Part shown: piece after piece, positions 1-13,400 of the stretch | How positions within the stretch are numbered: the first letter of the stretch is position 1 | Layout: the number at the start of each line of letters is the position of its first letter | Assembly: GCA_010909165.1 (NCBI GenBank) | Contig: VJWM01000116.1 | Location: 558,001 to 622,000, forward strand | DNA: 64,000 nt | Direction: 5' to 3' | Source of the DNA: Anthoceros angustus | Lineage: Eukaryota > Streptophyta > Anthocerotopsida > Anthocerotales > Anthocerotaceae | The notes under the pieces: generated by a model | Database searches by the model: none | What the model was told of the DNA's origin: nothing | What the model saw: only the letters and a program-made list of their open reading frames with translations | Made by a program: the position numbers and the translations under genes

Positions 1-1257
1 CTCCGGAACGATGGATTTCGAGGATTTTATCGCGGGTTCGGGACTGTTATCACGGGGTTGATTCCTAGCAGGGTCATTTTTATGACAGCCCTCGAGACTT
101 CCAAGGCAAAGACTTTGGATGTTATAAAGGATTTTGACCTTCCAGAAGCGACTCAGGCAGCTGTAGCAAATGGAGTTGCGGGCCTCGTCTCTTCTGTGTC
201 CTCTCAGATTATTTTTGTCCCTCTCGACGTGGTAGGTTCACTGGGCTGGTTGCTTCTCTTCTTGGAGGAAATTAGTGTACCAGCTAAGCCATTGTGCTGC
301 TGGATCTGTCATTTCCATGTTCCTGACTTCGCTGTCTATAGGTTAGCCAGAGATTGATGGTGCAGGGCACTCCAGGTTCTAGACAATATGCGGGTGGGTT
401 GGATGCTTTTCAAAAAATCTGGAAGGCCGATGGCATTCGCGGACTGTACAGGGGTTTTGGTATGTCTGTGCTCACCTACTCGCCCAACAGTGCGGTCTGG
501 TGGGCAGCTTATGGATCCAGTCAACGGATTATTTGGAGGTTGGTAACTTCTGTTGGAGCAGTCCCAACCCGTGAATGCTGCAAAGATGCGTGCACCTCTA
601 GGCATTGACAACATGTTGAGCAAGTTATTTGTGTTGAAACTGTACTTCTCCACCACAAGGAAATGGTGCCTACGTACATCTTATGCGATGTGGTCTTCTG
701 TAGGAAACTTGGGTTCACTGATGGGAGTAACAGGGAGTATCCAAGCTTAGCCCAGGTAGTTGGAGTTCAGGCTACTGGAGGCATTGTTGCAGGTGCTGTG
801 GCGTCGCTGGTGACCACGCCCATGGATACTGTCAAAACTCGTTTACAGGTGAACTTTGGTGATGCCTGTATGCAGCCGTACGGTTCTTCCGGTGTTGATG
901 CAATGCTTACGGTTCTTTCCTTGCATGTAATCTGTTAAATCAGGTGATGGAGCATGAAGGAGAAGGAAAGCCAAGTGTTGCACAAACTGTGAAGAGGCTT
1001 CTGCGTGAGGATGGATGGAAGGGTTTTTACAGAGGTCTGGGTCCACGATTTGTCAGCATGTCGCTATGGGGAACTTCCATGATTGTGACATATGAGTTTT
1101 TGAGTAAGTTTTTGGGGAACTTGGGACTTCTTTGTGCTATTGGAGCTTCTATTTTGAACGGATGACTACCTTTGAATTTAAGCTGACGTCCGCATTGTTG
1201 TGGGTCTGTGTAACAGAACGTTTTTCAGTGAAGCAGGACGACGATAAGGCTGAGTGA
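1..1257 (+). CDS. Mitochondrial carrier (SLC25A44-like), 5' part cut by window edge
   Basis: This is the 3' part of a mitochondrial substrate carrier that moves a small metabolite across the inner mitochondrial membrane. The closest family I recognise is the plant SLC25A44-like group; the substrate cannot be read from the sequence. I assign exons <1-231, 342-538, 704-848, 944-1103 and 1217-1257. All introns are GT-AG and the phases join cleanly to give 257 residues after the window start. Two carrier signatures are visible: PLDVVSQR, split by the first intron, and PMDTVKTRLQ at the end of exon 3. FYRGFG, LYRGFG and FYRGLG motifs mark the ends of repeat units. The last exon restores the family ending YEFLKR, followed by an acidic tail. 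The N-terminal part lies upstream of the window. Confidence is high for family and most exons, lower for the exact variable loop encoded at 704-770. Confidence 0.9.
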
Positions 1258-1679
1258 ACGCGGCTGTCTCAAGGGTGGAAAGGTTTTTCAGCATTGGGTA
1301 TCCGACGGAGTCCACTTATTTTGTATGCACTCTCGCACGTTGGATCTGGCTGCCTTTGGATACGCAGCATTTGGCTGCCTACTCTTCTCACCAGCTTGGA
1401 GTAATGACCAGACGGCATGCGTCCTTGGAAACGGCCCAGTCCGTTCTCCTACACGATTCTTTAGTTTTATTCAGATTGGAGGGGTCACGTATAACCGGCA
1501 AATCATTAATCTCGTTAATTTTTTCAAAGACTTATTTGATATTTTTTTGGATCTGTAGTGATATATCTAGGTTTGTAACACCAACTGTAGTTATTACGTT
1601 AAGAAAATGTACCAACTCTAGTTGTAGAAGGATGGAATGCATGTCACAGAGTGCGTCCCATCTTGCTTCAAGGCTGCGC

Positions 1680-1837
1680 TTTCATAGAAATCACATCCAA
1701 AAGTTAGTGCACTTTCATAGAAATTTCATAGAAAACACACCCACTTTCATAGAAATCACACCCAAAAGTTAGTGCACTTTCATAGAAATTTCATAGAAAA
1801 CACACCAAAAAGTCAATGCACTTTCATAGAAAACACA
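1680..1837. repeat. Short tandem repeat, TTTCATAGAAA unit
   Basis: The phrase TTTCATAGAAA followed by TCACACC or ACACACC recurs about seven times with small gaps, some copies carrying AAAAGTTAGTGCAC between them. It lies directly upstream of a dispersed repeat copy and may be its edge. Confidence 0.75.
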
Positions 1838-2340
1838 CCCGGGTCTCCGACTATTGAAGCTGCAAGCATATATTTAGTTATAATTGCAACTTGGCATGTT
1901 TAGCACAAGGATTGTAGTTACTATTACCATCATAGCTTTAAGAATGAAACAATTCTAACTATCGGTCATCACGCCATCAGCCGAAAACCAAATGAGTAAG
2001 TAGAATTATATATCACCGGGACTTTTCATTTTGTGCCGGTTTAAAGCGTCCTTACAATCTGGTATTTTAAGCCATACTATGTTTCGTTGGATACATGGAA
2101 AGTATCCCAAGTCATTTCACTTAAATTGGTGCAGATGGAGAAGATATATGGAAAGAGCCCTAAATCATTTCACTGAGATTGGTGCACATGGAGGAGCGGT
2201 TCTTATGTACCGCTTCAATTATGATAATACAAGCAATCTAAAGTGCCCAATATTCATTAAAATTATGATATTTGAAAAGTAATATGCCACTATTTTCAAT
2301 AAAATAACACCCAAAAGGGTTACGGAATAGATAGCAACAA
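1838..2340 (+). repeat. Dispersed repeat, copy A
   Basis: This segment aligns in the same orientation with 18717-19170. Shared landmarks in the same order are AACCAAATGAGTA, ACCGGGAC, TTTTAAGCCAT, TACATGGAAAGT, TCATTTCACT, TTAATTATGATAATACAA, AATATTCATTAAAATTATG and GTTACGGA. Divergence is substantial, with small indels. No coding capacity is evident, so it looks like an old non-coding transposable element or segmental copy. Confidence 0.75.
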
Positions 2341-5301
2341 TAGAGGGAAGCTATAGGACATAGCCGATTGAGGATTAGATAGTCGCACCAGAATGCAAGC
2401 TACACATGCCAAAAACTTCAAGATTGCCAACTTTCTACCAATTCATCTATCTATGACAAAAAAGGACTATATCTTAGTAAGGACTATATCTTAGTAAAAC
2501 GAGTGAGCAAGCAGGGAGTTATCGCACCTTGCTGAGAACATAAGTCGAATTGAAAGGTAGATACATTATTCATATCTAGCAGCTTGTCCAAGGTATGGAG
2601 CGAAGTGGTGAAGTCAAGACCTACAAAGCTAAGTACATTGTAATTGCTACTAGTGCTCGAGCTGTGACAATAGTGCTCAGGCTGTGACACTAGTGCTCGA
2701 GCTGTGATGTGAACTATTCCTGGAAAGGGCAAAGGCTTGTGGTTTGCCACATTCGTAGAGGTTTTGAGAGACATTGGAGACATTTCTATTTTGTCACACA
2801 TACGAGATATGGCGGTGGACATTGGTGTTGTTTCTGGTATGATTCTCATCTCTACAGCCCTGGGAGCAGCCGTCGTGGAAGCAACCGTGGGAGCAGCCGA
2901 AGGACAGCAAGTCAAGGAACAAGTGGTGTGTCTGGTATGATTGTCATCTGCGTAGCGATCACATGATGTTCTCTAAACAGCTGCGGCTCTGGAGCAACAG
3001 AGGGGCAGCAAGCCATGGAACCAGTTAGAGGAAAGGAAGTTCAGTGTTCAAATGGGTGAGCGTTGGCACAAAACTGATGTACAAGGTCATGGGCAAATTC
3101 GTGAGAAGTAGGGCAATATTACTTATTCGACATAAGAACCAGGAAAATGCTCGAAGTACATCTGCATGGCAAACAGTCGCATCGTGTAGGTTAATGAATT
3201 TGTGACCAGGAATATATCGAGCAATCTATTAATGTGGAATTGTGAACTTGGCATTTGGGTATATTAAAGAGGGGGAATGACAAGGAAAAAGAGTTTGTTG
3301 GGCTATTATTTCTAATACTCACACCATAAAGCCTAGGCTTTGCAAGCTTGTAAAAGTTGCAAAGGTTCCTTACAATTCTAAGCCTTTGCAAGATTCATTC
3401 CTTGTTCATGAACGTAAAATCCTATTTATACTTATACTCAATAGATAAAGGCTACAATTTTTTTTTTTTCATGTTGTAGAGGGACATATTAAAGTCTACA
3501 ATGTGCTAAAAGAAATTACATTTGAATGGAAATTAAAATTCCATCATATCTGATAGCAAAAATGCATGCTATAATTAGCTTTGACTCATGAGTCATAAAG
3601 ACTAGTGTATCAAACTATAATCGCTTTCTTTTATCTTGAGATCCTGAACGCTGATCAACTGCAGCTACACCTTGCAAGCGGCTGCCTAGGTCTGCAGCTA
3701 CACCTTGCAAGCGGGGCCGTCCGGATTAAGATTGTGGTCTCTCTCCAAGATGGGATACACTCGTTCGAAAACTTCCTACATATACGGTTTAATTGTCTTT
3801 CCCCCATAGATGTTGAGATATCCTGAACTAAAAAGGGTGAGACTCAATTTGTTGTTTGTTTCATACCTCATTATAAATCCATTGAACAGCTCTGGTTCAT
3901 AATATACAGAATTCTTACTTTGAGCCGTTCCTTCAGTCCATTATTTGCGACAAGGGTGTTGTGCAGCGCTTTCAAGTTGATCCCCTTTGAGAAATTTGAA
4001 GGTTTTGCACTAACTACAATGTTTGAAACCTTAAAATCGTTGGGCTTATCATCAGGATCAAATTGTGCATTATACCCTATCGTGTTGACCATCGCGACCA
4101 CCTACTTACAAACATGATATTGTTGCTATTGGGTTGCTGATCCTAGCACGTTCACTTTTCCTGATTTGAAAATGGGTAGTGTTAGGTAAGGGCCATGTAA
4201 GGCATTCTTGATTCAGACCCTTATAGTTTCCATACCTCCACCATTTTGCTCAGAATAGTACTCTATATTATGAAGGTTTTCAGCCAAATGATGTAAGTCA
4301 AATTCCTGGTGAAACTCAGTGATTGCCAACATGTTAATTGGGCTGCGGTATCACAACTGATCGATCGATGCTCCTCTCTTTGGCGTGTATCTAGTTCATC
4401 CTTATTTTTGACCAATACTAATCCCCTTGGTGTATCTTTATATAGTAGGGCGCTACTTATCTCAAGTGTCATCGTGAGAGTCATGCTTCTTCCCAACTCC
4501 TGACGACATCATCATGCTATTAATATAGATTACTTGCGTAACACAACAAACAAAACTAGTGGGGTTTCTTTTGACAAGTCAACAAACTTGTTCTCAAGCC
4601 ACCAAAGGAACCTATCCAAGGTGCAGATCCTTAGATGGGCAACTTGACACTAGATCACATGTAGGCCATAAAGAGACATTGTCAGTAGCAGTTATTCGTA
4701 TCAAGCATTATAATATTAAGGCATACGACAACAATCATTTGATGTTAATAGGGATCATAACTCATGAGGTAAATAAATATGCCAACCAATATTGAAGATC
4801 ACTGGTGCAGTACATACAAAGCAACCAGCTGCAATACTATACGTGTATTTTGTTGCATAAAATTTAGTATATATGATATATATAGACAAGGGTTTAAGGT
4901 TTTCGAGATAATACTTATGAACAATACTAAAACATAAAGATAAGGCATCATGAGTTTTTGAAATAACACCAACTAAACATGTTTAGTAAAGATCTCGTAG
5001 AATTGATGTAGTATTACCAGGGAGTAGAGTAGTGAAGTCGTCTTGGCCAATTTTTGGGCTCGCCGAAATTCCTTGGGTGAGTTTAAAAGCGAGAGACCAC
5101 TAATACTATATTGTAACTTATCGTGGAGTATCTTATCGCTAGCAAGGAAGTAAGCATTGTTGTGTTTGTTTGTTAGTGACCGGTCTTTCGTACTTAGGAG
5201 GCTATTTTTCATACTTAGGAGGCTATTTTTCGTGTTTAACTAAAAATGTTTTATGTATGTGCCAACATTGTTATAGGGAGATATTTTCCTTAAGGAGATT
5301 G

Positions 5302-5348
5302 GGAGCCCTTGCAATCTATTTGAGCAATAAGTAGATTGCAAGGGCTCC
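5302..5348. repeat. Perfect inverted repeat (17-bp arms, 13-base loop)
   Basis: The left arm 5302-5318 (GGAGCCCTTGCAATCTA) is the exact reverse complement of the right arm 5332-5348. It could be a small foldback element or an RNA hairpin. No other feature overlaps it. Confidence 0.8.
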
Positions 5349-5542
5349 AAATATACAGAAGCTGCAAGATGGTATAAAGCACTATGTCATATAAAGGTGT
5401 GTGCATTAGAAGATTGAGAATCCATTATGATCACTTAAAAACCCTTCTCCCTAGTGGATCTTGCAATTACTCATGTGCCAGCACAACTTTACAACCAAGT
5501 ATCTCACACCAATAAAAACTAAACTAAACCCATATAGGTATA

Positions 5543-5767
5543 TGTTACGAAACGGTTAATCTGCCCGTAACCCTGCCCGTAATCTAGTTACCGTTTAGAG
5601 GGTTAGGTCATTACAAAAGGGTGTGCCTCTTCATGAATGGACACCCTGCACCATACCTTAAAACACACCTTGTGTACCTTTTGTTTAACTAATTAACGAA
5701 GAACATATCTTGCATAGCATCATGGGTTAGATGCATGCTACACAATCCTACTGCTAGGATTTTCTCA
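5543..5767 (+). repeat. 5' LTR of the copia element
   Basis: It begins TGTTACGAAACGG and ends TTTTCTCA, giving the TG...CA termini usual for LTRs. It matches 16962-17186 along its full 225 bp without length change. No clear TATA box is assigned. Confidence 0.93.
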
Positions 5768-5780
5768 TGGTATTAGAGCC
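5768..5780 (+). other. Primer-binding site, initiator tRNA-Met type
   Basis: TGGTATTAGAGCC starts at the first base after the 5' LTR. The usual plant copia primer site is TGGTATCAGAGC, complementary to the 3' end of initiator tRNA-Met, so this copy carries one transition. It fixes the 5' LTR boundary. Confidence 0.88.
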
Positions 5781-6056
5781 TCGGCTCACATGGTCTTCTG
5801 ATCTGCAAAAGAAATCATGCATCAGATCATGATAGTTTTTTTTCGCTCGAATTGCGAAAAGAATTTTTGCAAATGCTAGTCGAGACCTATTGATCTAGAA
5901 TAGGGAAAATCTGAGCTAAAAGAAGATTGTTTGTCCTAGAATGTCTAGAAAACATAGTGCCTAGGCTTAGAAAATGCTATCAAAATTTTCTCTATTAAAA
6001 TGGTGCACCAGGATAGGTCACCCATCCGGGTCCTGATCCTGAGCCAGGACGCTTGA

Positions 6057-6240
6057 CTCTGGAGTTCCGAAAACACGGGCTATCCTCTCTCCTCTCCTTT
6101 GGCTCTAGAGTTCCGAAAACACGGGCTGTCCTCTCTCCTCTCCTTTGGCTCTAGAGTTCCGAAAACACGGGCTATCCTCTCTCCTCTCCTTTGGCTCTAG
6201 AGTTCCGAAAATACGGGCTATCCTCTCTCCTCTCCTTTGG
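6057..6240 (+). repeat. 46-bp tandem repeat, four copies, in the copia leader
   Basis: Four consecutive 46-bp units each carry GAGTTCCGAAAA, CGGGCT and CCTCTCTCCTCTCC. The array is exactly 184 bases long and the copies are nearly identical, so the expansion is recent. It sits in the unusually long (about 2 kb) untranslated leader between primer site and gag. The ORFs running through it (for example 6145-7038) have no recognisable protein features. Confidence 0.88.
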
Positions 6241-7753
6241 CACGTTCTATGTCTGCATATTTTTTGTACATATCAACCGTTAGATAGCCTCAATGGGATT
6301 GAAAGGCCACGGGAGAGGCACCGTGCCCCTCCCTTCTCTTCACTCCTCGAACCTCAGTTTTCCAAGCAATCTCTCAGCAATCCATGGCGAGAACTCGTCG
6401 ATCCAACACCCGGCGCCCTCGTCACCCTGAGGCACGTGCGCCCAGGCCAGTCCTCAGGAACTCACCCCCGATCCACACTCTATGGTCACAGCTCCGCACC
6501 AAGATGGGTGCAACGAGCGGCAGAAACCTTGGACACTAATCTCTTACGGCTGATTCTCAGAGGTAGTCGTTGGGCGACTGCATCACAGGGGCCTCTATGC
6601 GTCTCCCGTGACTGCATATGCTCACCTACCTCAAGCCCAAGAGAAGATTGCTTTATTCACGGGTTTTCAGAAGATGATTTGGTCCCCGGAGCATCTCGCA
6701 GCCTTCTACCTCTTCCTACTTCAAATTCTCAAGATCTTCTACACAATCTGCTTTTTGCTACTAGGACTTCTCCTAGTGAGGCCAGATTTGAGCGAAATCT
6801 GTCAAGATTTGAGGAATATTTGAGGGGATATGCAGGATTGCGGGACGACGGCCAAACCTCATCAAGTTCTGGTCCGAAATTTGGCAGATCTGGAGCTAAC
6901 CCACAACAGGGGGAGGCGCATCAACCTGGAGCACCAGAACTAGCAGCCGATTGCGCTCGCGACCTGCTGCAGGTGCTAGAGCAAGAGCTGCCGTCAGCGG
7001 TGGAGCGCCGCGGCGTTAGCCGCGATCGCGCGCGCTGAGGCCGCGCGCACAAGAAAAGCGACGCCGAGCGGCGAATAACCGCGTAGCCAAACAACAACTT
7101 GTTGTCGCCAAGCGGTGAACCCCTTCGAGCCACCCCAACCGGTGTGAACGCGGGTTTTTCGGGCGCCGGTTCCGAACCGGTTCCATTCGGCGCCGTTTCT
7201 CACCTGGACTTTGCTCCTGGGAATCTTGCGCCCCCGGCAGGATATGCCCATATTCTTTCTAGCTTTTCTGCTGACGATCAATCTGGCCTTGGACATCCTA
7301 GGACTTCAGGTTGGACGTATGTTTCAAGCGACTTCGTGGAGCATAGAGATCCAGTGAAGATCGAACCAGCCTCGCGTACTCGGCAATCGGCACCTTCGAC
7401 CTCCACGGATTATGCCTCGACCTTGTGGGATCAGCTCGAGCACACAACTCAGTGTTTGGTGGACCTAGTTTTTCGCCTTCGTCGTATAGCGAAATCGGAG
7501 GTGGATAGCTTGCAAGTTCCTAACTAGTCGGACATTGAGTGGTCTTGAGCACCTTGGGGTTGCTTTGTTGAACAAGGAGGGTACTAACACGGCCAGCCTG
7601 TCCTTGAATAACTGCGTTTCCCTCGTAACTCTTGTCCGACAACATTGAAGGAAGAACCAGTGTGCTGTACACCCCTTTGCCTCAGTTTATGACCACAACC
7701 TACAATTCCTTTGTGGACCACGACATAATACAACTCACGCTAGACTCGCATTT

Positions 7754-8593
7754 ATGGGCAAGACCCGTCCACCTTCACAGTGCCCCGTCTACATCGATCA
7801 TATGAAGGAAAAAGATCGGTTCAACGGCCAGCACTTCCCGGTGTGGCGCGTGCGCATGAATTCCATCTTGATAGGTCGAGGCGTTTGGAAGATCGTCGAT
7901 GGCACCCTTCCGAAGTCCGACCCTTCTACCACTCCACCCCCGCCAGTCGCTGCTGTTGAGAGATGGGACTATTTGAACGGGATTGCAATTGCTCTCCTCA
8001 TCAGCGGACTCGATTCGAGTCTGGTGCCCAGCGTGGAGTTCCTCACGGAGGCCTTTGCAATATGGGACGAGCTATCGAACACGTACAATGTTAACAACGT
8101 TCTAACCTTGTATAGTGTAAGGCAGGAATTCAACTCCTTAAGGATGAAGGAGACAGATACGATTTCTGCCCATACCTCGAAGTTTAGACAGCTGCGAGGG
8201 CAGCTCGCCTCCCTTGGCTCCACCATGTCGGAGACCGATGCCGCTACACAACTGTTGATAAGCTTACCAGCCTCTTACCAAAATTTCGTTACCAGCCTGA
8301 TGTTGGTATCAACTCACGGTAAGTCAGGCACGGCTCCCACCTTGACAGTGGAGGACATTGTAGGCGCTCTGTATTAGCAAGAGCAGAGCCATCTTAGCTC
8401 GGGCAGAGGGTCAAGCTCAAAGGCAGGCATACCGTCCACCCCGCTTCAAGCCGGAAGACTCGGGCAGGCAAACTTCACCCCTAAAGGTGAATCAACCTCT
8501 GCCCCTCCTCGCCGAGCCGGAAACTGCAATTGGTGCGGAGCTACTGGCCACTGGGCACGGGACTGCCGCAAGAAGAAGGCCGGAGAGCCATAG
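7754..8593 (+). pseudogene. copia gag (UBN2-like) with in-frame stops
   Basis: The frame starting at 7754 encodes a copia capsid-type protein of about 207 residues. FNGQHFPVWRVRM near residue 30 is the usual start of this domain. It stops at TAG (8375-8377), but the same frame continues into a CCHC zinc knuckle (CNWCGATGHWARDC, about 8527-8568), so the intact ancestor would have read through. A second TAG lies at 8591-8593, just before the protease region in the same frame. The zinc knuckle normally binds genomic RNA. The interruptions make this copy defective. Confidence 0.85.
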
Positions 8594-8638
8594 AAGGTCG
8601 GCCCAGACAGAGATGTTGTTGCGATTCAAGGAAAGCAG

Positions 8639-9867
8639 ATGGAGACAAAAACCGTAAAGATACTTATGGTTTGCCTCAACACCCAATTGCACCAGGATTC
8701 GAGATGGTATCTGGACAGTGGAGCCACCGCCCACATATGCAACGATTGTACTCTATTCACCAAGCTGGATACCTGTCCTCTTAGGGAAAGGGTGTTACTC
8801 GGTGATGAACAGAGTAGATCTAGTCTGCCTATCATGGGACAAGGCACTTGCGAATTTCCCCTTTGGCACGGTTCGGTGCTTACCTTGGAGCCTGTGCTCC
8901 TCGTCCCGCAGATGGGCAAGAACCTGGTCTCCATGACCCTGCTGCTGAAGCAAGGCGATCTTGAGATGCTCGCTTCAAGGGGGTCATGTTGTTTTTTCAG
9001 GACCACAAATCCTGACTTGTGCCTCTTCACCGCCATGCCTCAAGACGGCCTGCACAGGCTCTCATTTGCCGACGGGAGCGAGCCGTCTGCCTTCACGGCC
9101 GGACCGGCGCCGTCATCCGCTGACAGCCTGGCATCTCTGTGGCACGCGAGGTTGGGACACATTAACAAAAACAAGCTTTCATCCATGGCGTCACAAAACC
9201 TGTATACGGAGCCCCTACCTAAGTGTTTTCGGCACCTCCCTGTGTGCGAATCTTGTGTGTTGGCGAAGCAGAAAGAAATCCCCTTCTCTAAGCACGCTCA
9301 CAGGGTAACCACCACCTTGGAATTGGTTCATGCAGACATCTTTGGAAAGATCCACGAACCGTCACTAGGGGGAGCACGCTACTACCTTACCCTTACGGAT
9401 GATTTTAGTAGGTACTCATGGACATATCCTATGCACCTCAAGAGTGACACGTTCACCTACTTCCGAGATTGGTTGCCGAGAGACAGACAGGTCACTTGCT
9501 GAAAATCCTGAGAAGTAACAACGGAACAGAATTTGTGAATAACACCTTTGATGACTTCTTGCGGGAGCGAGGTATTGAGAGGTAGCTTAGCGTACCCTAC
9601 ACCCCAGAGCAAAACGGGGTTTCGGAGCGCAAAAATCAGACCCTGCTCTCAATGACCCGAAGCATGTTGCTGTGGGCTGGCCTTCCTCAAGGCTTCTGGG
9701 CAGAAGCCATTGTCATTGCCACCTACATCCTCAATCGAGTCATCACTGGTGTTGTCCCTGGAAAATTCTGCAGGTTTTCTGAATTGAAAACCCCAGTCTC
9801 CTTCGAGTCTTTGGTTCTACAGCTTATGCCTACATACCAAAGACCAAGCGCCGAAAGTTGGAGGACA
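8639..9867 (+). pseudogene. copia pol, first part: protease and integrase core
   Basis: This continues in the gag frame. The aspartic protease motif LDSGATAHIC lies at about 8711. The pre-integrase zinc region (WHARLGHIN, then CESCVLAKQ) spans about 9140-9290. The integrase core starts at HADIF (about 9330), with TDDFSRY at about 9400. The frame breaks near 9480-9500 and resumes with the second acidic motif NNGTEF. A TAG at 9583-9585 interrupts it, and the third catalytic acidic residue follows in ERKNQT. A further shift is needed before the FGSTAYAYIPK segment near 9815. Homology stops abruptly at about 9867, where foreign DNA begins. Confidence 0.85.
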
Positions 9868-10479
9868 GGTCGCGCACTACAACGAAACCATGCCCTTTAC
9901 TAACCTCTGATTTATGGAGAGATGAGAGAGTGGAGCACTTTATCGCTTTACTACGGGGTTTCGGCCAATTATTTTTAGGAGTATAGCCCTAGACTTTACA
10001 ACATGGGTTGCGTTGTTTTACTACGGTGGGGTTTCGCCACGACTCAATCGATGACGTGGCAAAGCGAAAGTCCGTTGAAAAGGGGCAATTGAGGTTCGTA
10101 ACAAGATGGAGGACTTTACTACGCAAGTAGGGAAATTACTATAGGGGGTTTTACAAAGGAATCCATTTTTTACTACAACCTTGTGTTACAACGGGCGTTT
10201 ACCTTTTTCTAAGGGTCTTATTTACTAAGCAGCCAAGTTCTAAACCCTACACGCCTTGATTTACAACGGATTTATTTTTATATTGTAGAATTTCCGTATG
10301 GGATCACTACGGGCATATATGACACATGCGATGTCTTTTACTAAGTTATTAATTGGATTACAACATGGCCTTTTTATGTCTGCTCGTGGTTTGCCACAAA
10401 CCCCGATTGAAAACCCTTCCATGTTCACACTAATGGGGGTTTGGGCCAAAACGCCTTTATGGCATCCCACGAAGCCTCA

Positions 10480-13400
10480 TGGTATCTCGCCGCCACCCAT
10501 TGGAGAATCCGGAGTCCATGGCATGCATCAATTCGAGCATCGAATCTATCTCCGAAAGGCAACGGCCCACTACCATGAACCGCGTGCGAATTCTAGGAAC
10601 TCCGCATCCGGACATCTGAACAATTCTGGGCATCTTCCGCGGTCACGATGGTGTCGCGTGGGGAGTTGACCCCGACCGCCCATGCGTGTTCAAAGGTGGC
10701 GCGGATGGTGGCCTCGCATCGAGCAAAGGTACTCGCCACCCATCTCCGGAGACCGCCGGTGTCATGGCCATCGATGCTTGTTAATCACAACCACAAACCT
10801 CAGAAACCAAACACATGTGACCATCGAAATGCCCGATTAGGGGTTTGGAGTCGCGACTTTGTTGCGGACACGGTGAAGGCAACATGCTCACCGTAATCGC
10901 GCCCAATCTCCGAATCGCAGGGCTAATCAGAATCACCTCCTTCAAAGATAAGTCGCATCCGACGATGAGAAGAGGCCTCGAGGCGGTGGCCTCTTCTTAT
11001 GGCCTAGACAGCCAAAGGCCGCCGCCACGTGTCTTGATCAAACAGCGTTTTTCCAACGGCATGCCGAATGATGCGTTGCCTGTGCTCGTGCTTCTAGAAC
11101 TCGAGTGGTCAAAGATGACATTTTGAGTGGTCAAGGCTTGATAAAGAACCCTCAGCCGTAGTTCCATGAGTGCCTTATGTCGGATTAGGGTCCTTGGGTT
11201 GCGGTGTTTCCATGTGACTTACCTTATATTACTTGGGAACATTGCGCGTATGAAATTTTCAAGGACAAGGACAAGCACTAGTAGGTAGGGGTCCTTGGCC
11301 TTTGGGTTTACGATCTGTGCGGCCGGGACTGCTGCTGAGCCGTTCCCATGGTACAAGGATACATTACCTTAAATACACATCTGAGTACTGGCAAAAAAAT
11401 CATCTAAGGGCGGGAACGCGGTGGACGCCGGGCAGCTTTGAACTGTCTGCCCTCTACCGAGTTCCCGCCCAAACCCTAAAAAGCCATCATAGGCTGAGAA
11501 CCACGTCCGGACGGGGTGGAGTAGTCGATGCGAGCGACCACGAATTCTAGGGAGACCAGGAGAACTTACCACGCCTGTTACAACTAGGACACTTGGGCAG
11601 CGCAAACGGCGGGAGGAGGGATTGACGCCACATCAGCCCTCATTTGGAGTCTGTGGGATATAGGGTAAGGGTGCACACTCCAGATGCGCCAGTCCCATGT
11701 GAGCTGCAAGTGTAGCTATAGGCATGCCTTTCGTTTCCAGTGCTCTTGTTAATCACAACCAACCATGGGTCCAGATGCCAAAATCGCAGAAGATCGAGCT
11801 GCGCGCAGAGACGAACAAGGACACTCGGCGCTTGGCGACAGTCGCAATGGTTGCCGGAAATGCCGTGGAGGCAACCGTGGAGGGATGACCGGTCGGACCC
11901 AAAGTTGGTTGTACTTGACAAGAACATGGAAGTGGTGCCGCTTTTCTTGGACCGTCACCCGGAGATTGAAGGGCGATATGGCGGAATGTTAAAGCATCAC
12001 GTGATATGTCCGTGTCCGCGAGAATGAAGAGCCAGAAAAACGGGCTTCAAGCGGGCATGGGGATACTCGCGCAAACGGGCGGTGGGAAAGGCGAGAGATG
12101 GAACGCGCGGGGTCGCTTGGTGCCGATGGCCATGGAAGAGCTCGAGTAGCGTTCACACCACGGCCAGCAAGCGTGGCGTGTGTGCACACCGCCCGGACAT
12201 TGGGCGGCCCAAAACCCGTGGCCGCCACCGCGATGGCAAAGGCCGCCGCTTGCTCGGGTCCGATGGTGATGTTGGGCGTGAGTCATGGTACAAGGGGGTC
12301 TCGATGAAGATGCCTCGGATGAGGAGCCCTGCAATGGGGATGAGGTGGAGTCGAATCGACATTGACGAGGGCGCCGCAAAGTGAGGCAAGCCGGGTCTAT
12401 GCCGGGCGCAGGGCGGGGCGATTGCATGCGAAGAGTCCGCGCCGCAATCACAGGCAACAATAAGGATTTCCGACGATGCAGACATGGTGGTTACCCTCGC
12501 CGCTAACCACGATGGATTGGTGGAACATGATGAGGGGCTGGAGACTGGTAGGGATCGCCCAAACGGTGAGACAGAACAACCTGGCGCGGTTAGCGGTGTA
12601 CCACACAATCAGAAAAAGCCAACAATGTGGGCAAATTTCGTGCAGCATGTGAAGTCTGCAAATGCGGAGAACCCTTCGGCTGGAGAAGCCGCTGCAGAGC
12701 CTACCCATGCCGACAGAACTGGATTTGGAGTCCGTCGACATTGAGATTGTGTTGCCACGAGTGTGTGTCTTACTTGGTGGTGCGAGTTTGAACTTCCTCG
12801 TGATGAAGATGTTGAGGAAGATGTTGAGGACACCCTTCCTCCGAATGCCGGATGTGGAGGTGAAGGGCAAGAGGGGTCCAAAGCGGAAGAGGGTTCATCA
12901 TATCTCCCACGAGTGTTGCCCAACATCCGCATCCTTTTGGTAAGTACGCAACTTGCGCTTCATGAAATCTTGTTAGGGTTACAGTACATATTTATCCAGC
13001 GAAATTGTGTGTGGATCCAGTTTCGTCAAGAGCTGGATCGCCATGATAACCCGGCATGGTTCAGCTGTCCTAACGCTCGGTAGTACTAACTGTGTACCGC
13101 GCTTGTTTTCCGTGGTTCATCTACCATGAGAGTCCCTCGTACTTACCCATGAAGGACAGAGTCCATTTTGCGGTCCGGTACATATGCAATCCACTCATAC
13201 ATCCCTTTTGGAAACAGACTGAAGCCATCAAGCTTCATGTTGAGACATGTATCAGGCAAACTATGACTGGGCCATGGGAGTTTCAGCCTATTGTCCTGCA
13301 GTTTCTGAGCAGTAATTTGAAGTATTGGAGGAACAATGTTAGAAAGGAGGCTGTATCATTTGGTGGGAAAAGTCGACCCCATTATGTCCCGAAGGTGTGA

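Larger units (their letters stand above)
1258..5542. other. Intergenic, AT-rich, repeat-bearing; no gene seen
   Basis: No supported gene lies here. ORFs are short and lack family features. The stretch holds imperfect tandem copies of a TTTCATAGAAA-type unit (about 1680-1835), one copy of a dispersed repeat (1838-2340), three 20-bp tandem units (2650-2706), a two-copy tandem at 3659-3715, a two-copy 21-bp tandem at 5189-5230 and a perfect 17-bp hairpin (5302-5348). Confidence 0.6.

Noticed and set aside
6145-7038. 297-codon ORF in the copia leader
   Set aside because: It begins inside the 46-bp tandem repeat, has no gag or other domain, and the true gag starts at 7754.
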